In this document: in pieces, positions 61,770-64,000 of the stretch
Position numbering within the stretch: position 1 is the first letter of the stretch
How the letters are laid out: each line of letters starts with the position of its first letter
Source of the DNA: an uncultured bacterium
GTDB taxonomy: Bacteria; Bacteroidota; Bacteroidia; Bacteroidales; Bacteroidaceae
Direction of reading: 5' to 3'
Assembly (NCBI GenBank): GCA_905215345.1
Contig: CAJMPR010000001.1
Location: 437,271-501,270, forward strand
DNA: 64,000 nt
Position numbers and translations under genes: made by a program
The notes under the pieces: generated by a model
What the model was told of the DNA's origin: nothing
What the model saw: only the letters and a program-made list of their open reading frames with translations
The model's database searches: none

Positions 61770-63266
61770 TCACATTTTAAACTTGTTGATACAGTCAATA
61801 TAAGCTTCTACAGACGCAGCAATAATATCGGTATTTGCACCGAAACCGTAATAAATCTGCTTATCATATTCCACTTGCATATGCACTTTACCCATATCAT
61901 CGCTACCCTTGCTAATGGCTTGAATCGTAAATTCCTTCAATGTCATGTGACGGTCTATGATTTTTTTCAAAGCTTTGATAGCAGCATCTACCGGACCATT
62001 TCCACTGGCAGCAGCCTCGAACTTCTCACCGGAAATATTCAGTCCTATACTGGCTACAGAACGAACACCTACTCCACTTGTCACCTGTAAGTATTCCAGT
62101 TTGATACGATGATTCTGCGTACGGTCAGCGCCTGCCAATACAAGAATATCATCATCATTAATATCTTTCTTCTTATCGGCAAGTTTCAAGAAATCTTCAT
62201 AAACCTGATCCAGTTTCTCCTGGTCTAATGTCACTCCCAATACTTGCAAGCGGTTCTTCAACGCTGCACGTCCGCTGCGAGCAGTCAATACGATAGAGTT
62301 ATCATCAATACCCACATCGCGCGGGTCAATAATCTCATAAGTCTGTACATTCTTCAATACGCCATCCTGATGAATGCCCGATGAATGTGCAAAAGCATTA
62401 CGACCTACAATTGCCTTATTGGGTTGTACCGGCATATTCATCAAACTGGATACCATACGGCTGGTCGGATAAATTTTCTGTGTATTGATATTTGTTTCAA
62501 TATCAATATCCTTATGACACTTAATAATCATCGCCACCTCTTCAAGTGAAGTATTTCCAGCACGTTCACCTATACCGTTGATAGTAACTTCTACCTGACG
62601 TGCACCATTCAATACACCAGCCATCGTATTAGCAGTCGCCATACCCAAATCATTGTGACAATGAGTAGAAATCACAGCATTATGAATACCGTTCACATTC
62701 TCCATCAAATACTTGATCTTAGCCCCATATTCTCCCGGCAAACAATATCCTGTCGTATCTGGAATATTCACTACCGTAGCTCCTGCTTTGATAACCGCTT
62801 CTACCACACGAGCCAGATATTCGTTATCCGTACGACCGGCATCTTCAGCATAGAACTCCACGTCATCCACAAATCTGCGGGCATATTTCACGGCAGCTAC
62901 CGCACGCTCTATAATTTCATCACGGTTGGAGTTGAATTTATACTTAATATGTGAATCGGAAGTTCCGATACCGGTATGAATACGCTTATGCTTGGCAAAC
63001 TGCAAAGCCTCTGCCGCCACATCAATATCTTTCTGTACAGCACGTGTCAAGGCACAAATCGTAGGCCATGTCACTGCTTTCGAAATTTCAATTACCGAGT
63101 TAAAATCTCCCGGACTTGATATTGGAAATCCTGCTTCAATCACATCCACCCCCAATACTTCCAATTGTTTAGCTACCTGAATTTTTTCCACTGTATTCAA
63201 TTGGCATCCCGGAACTTGCTCACCGTCACGGAGAGTTGTGTCGAAAATAAATAATTTGTCACTCAT
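61770..63266 (-). CDS. leuA: 2-isopropylmalate synthase
   Basis: A 498-residue LeuA. The signature FDTTLRDGEQVPGCQL (8-23), the metal ligands in STHCHNDLGMATAN and NGIGERAGNTSLEE, and the C-terminal allosteric domain (about 385-498, with ASGNGPVDAAIKAL) are complete. It performs the first committed step of leucine synthesis and is feedback-inhibited by leucine in the family. First structural gene of the operon, preceded by an attenuator. Confidence 0.97.
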   Translation of the reverse strand: MSDKLFIFDTTLRDGEQVPGCQLNTVEKIQVAKQLEVLGVDVIEAGFPISSPGDFNSVIEISKAVTWPTICALTRAVQKDIDVAAEALQFAKHKRIHTGIGTSDSHIKYKFNSNRDEIIERAVAAVKYARRFVDDVEFYAEDAGRTDNEYLARVVEAVIKAGATVVNIPDTTGYCLPGEYGAKIKYLMENVNGIHNAVISTHCHNDLGMATANTMAGVLNGARQVEVTINGIGERAGNTSLEEVAMIIKCHKDIDIETNINTQKIYPTSRMVSSLMNMPVQPNKAIVGRNAFAHSSGIHQDGVLKNVQTYEIIDPRDVGIDDNSIVLTARSGRAALKNRLQVLGVTLDQEKLDQVYEDFLKLADKKKDINDDDILVLAGADRTQNHRIKLEYLQVTSGVGVRSVASIGLNISGEKFEAAASGNGPVDAAIKALKKIIDRHMTLKEFTIQAISKGSDDMGKVHMQVEYDKQIYYGFGANTDIIAASVEAYIDCINKFKM

Positions 63267-63297
63267 TGCTATATTGTATTTATAATTTATATTCCAT

Positions 63298-63336
63298 AAA
63301 AAAAGCCTTTCACACGTGGAAGTGAGAAAGGCTTTT
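63298..63336 (-). terminator. leu operon attenuator (intrinsic terminator)
   Basis: GAAAGGC-type stem: AAAAGCCTTTC (63301-63311) with GAAAGGCTTTT (63326-63336), followed on the minus strand by a run of T (63304-63298). It lies between the leader peptide and leuA, 31 nt before the leuA ATG. Confidence 0.88.
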
Positions 63337-63384
63337 GTATATTGTTATATCTTACATATATTTACGCACAGCACTCACTTCCAC
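63316..63384 (-). promoter_or_regulatory. Antiterminator pairing of the leu leader
   Basis: GTGGAAGTGAG near the end of the leader ORF (63374-63384, minus strand) is the exact complement of CTCACTTCCAC inside the terminator hairpin (63316-63326). The 11-bp pairing would break the terminator, as in classical attenuation. Confidence 0.75.
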
Positions 63385-63445
63385 TAAACCTTGCCAGTAG
63401 AATAATAATACCACACAGTAGAATATATATAAAGTTCTGATTCAT
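63362..63445 (-). CDS. leu operon leader peptide (27 aa)
   Basis: A 27-codon ORF just inside the leu transcript. It is rich in Ile and Leu codons (IYILLCGIIILLAR: four Leu, five Ile within residues 6-19). The ORF end carries one arm of the antiterminator. Ribosome stalling at these codons during branched-chain amino acid shortage would favour the antiterminator and expression of leuA onward. Confidence 0.8.
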   Translation of the reverse strand: MNQNFIYILLCGIIILLARFSGSECCA

Positions 63446-63467
63446 CTTGTTTTTTATTTTAACGATG

Positions 63468-63498
63468 CAAAGGTAGGCATTATTTTATAGCATGCAAA
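63468..63498 (-). promoter_or_regulatory. Promoter of the leu operon
   Basis: TTTG (63498-63495) and TACCTTTG (63475-63468) on the minus strand, with a 19-nt spacer, match the Bacteroides consensus fully. It lies 22 nt before the leader peptide. Confidence 0.85.
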
Positions 63499-63573
63499 TT
63501 AATTCGTTACTTTTTTACCTAAAAAAGCTCCATTTTATAAGTTAACATTCATTTATCACTTTAATATATCACA

Positions 63574-63603
63574 AAGAAGGCATACCGAATGGTATGCCTT
63601 CTC
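63574..63603 (-). terminator. Terminator after the Cys/Lys-rich lipoprotein gene
   Basis: GAAGGCATACC (63576-63586) pairs perfectly with GGTATGCCTTC (63591-63601), followed on the minus strand by TTTG. Confidence 0.8.
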
Positions 63604-63633
63604 CCTATATTTCAGCTCTATACAAGTTCTGAA

Positions 63634-63873
63634 TTACTTCTTTTCGCAAGGCTTGTCACATGCAGCTTTCTTTTCGCAATCAGCCTTCTTTTCGCAAGTA
63701 GCAGAGTCAGCAGGACAACAAGTTTTGGCAGAGTCACATACTTGTTCGGTCTTTGCAGCGCAGCAAGAATCCGCAGCAGCATCTTCAGAGCCGGTAGCCT
63801 TTTTGTTACTACAAGATGTTACAGCGAAAGAAAAAGCAACTGCCACAGCAGCTAATAAAAATTTAGTCTTCAT
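63634..63873 (-). CDS. Small Cys/Lys-rich lipoprotein
   Basis: A 79-residue protein. The lipoprotein signal ends VTSC (Cys21). The mature part is only 59 residues with ten further cysteines, arranged as DSCC, KTCC and a repeating CEKKADCEKKAACDKPCEKK tail. No family recognised. It may bind metal or form disulfides, but this is only suggested by composition. A consensus -7 box lies 44 nt upstream. Confidence 0.78.
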   Translation of the reverse strand: MKTKFLLAAVAVAFSFAVTSCSNKKATGSEDAAADSCCAAKTEQVCDSAKTCCPADSATCEKKADCEKKAACDKPCEKK

Positions 63874-63916
63874 AATTCAATTTGCTTTAAACGTTGATAA
63901 AAAATTAGTTCATTTG

Positions 63917-63924
63917 CAAAGATA
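63917..63924 (-). promoter_or_regulatory. -7 box of the Cys/Lys-rich lipoprotein gene
   Basis: TATCTTTG on the minus strand fits TAnnTTTG, 44 nt before the ATG. Confidence 0.6.
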
Positions 63925-63954
63925 ATAAAAAAGTCGAAATTTACAAAACGTATA

Positions 63955-63988
63955 AAGCCCCCGCATCATATGACTGATGCGGGGGCTT
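63955..63988. terminator. Strong GC-rich hairpin near window end
   Basis: A perfect 14-bp stem AAGCCCCCGCATCA (63955-63968) with TGATGCGGGGGCTT (63975-63988). Strand cannot be decided because the neighbouring gene lies beyond the window. A terminator of that gene is likely. Confidence 0.7.
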
Positions 63989-64000
63989 CTTCAAAAACGG

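Overview
The window looks like chromosome of a gut Bacteroides species. The evidence is a SusC/SusD polysaccharide utilization locus, lipoproteins with the Bacteroides export pattern, a fimbrillin-type domain, and many promoters of the Bacteroides form (-33 TTTG, -7 TAnnTTTG). I could not fix the species. I found no rRNA or tRNA genes, insertion sequences, prophage or CRISPR array.

Layout. 1-5.2 kb: tail of an unknown gene, then a minus-strand restriction-modification operon (XRE regulator, nuclease-methyltransferase fusion, two-TRD specificity subunit, half specificity subunit) with a G8 tract at the junction of the two specificity genes. 5.5-19.9 kb: a divergent fructan locus. The minus arm encodes fructokinase, an MFS sugar transporter and an exo-acting GH32. 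The plus arm encodes SusC, SusD, a surface glycan-binding lipoprotein, an endo-levanase-like GH32 lipoprotein and a fimbrillin-DUF4960 chimera. 19.9-22.1 kb: patatin phospholipase and a C1-type peptidase, divergent. 22.2-30.3 kb: a hydrolase/cyclophilin-like lipoprotein/DUF3737/MalY group, an MFS-flavodoxin pair, and two coupled AraC regulators. Three copies of a 29-bp operator-like element sit at the promoters of these three units. 30.4-34.1 kb: EtfB-EtfA-acyl-CoA dehydrogenase. 34-43 kb: GNAT acetyltransferase, CbpM-CbpA cochaperone pair, a GH9-CE4 fusion, threonine aldolase, a wHTH protein, groEL-groES. 43-56.7 kb: housekeeping genes (bile acid/Na+ symporter family, EFR1 flavoprotein, hisS, Zn protease, purA-fur, AlkD-like, M49 peptidase, recQ, TPR protein, cysK). 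56.8-63.5 kb: leucine operon leuA-leuC-leuD-second synthase-63 aa membrane protein-leuB, preceded by an Ile/Leu-rich leader peptide and an attenuator. 63.6-63.9 kb: a small Cys/Lys-rich lipoprotein.

The most unusual signals are: (1) the G8 tract, where one added G would fuse the two hsdS frames exactly; (2) the three-site operator that ties the AraC pair to two neighbouring operons; (3) at least seven intergenic arrays of short, mostly dyad-symmetric units, each with its own sequence but all with a period of exactly 22 bp; (4) the classical attenuator before leuA; (5) the GH9-CE4 fusion with an altered metal motif. All calls come from reading the sequence and from knowledge of the families. 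No database search was run.
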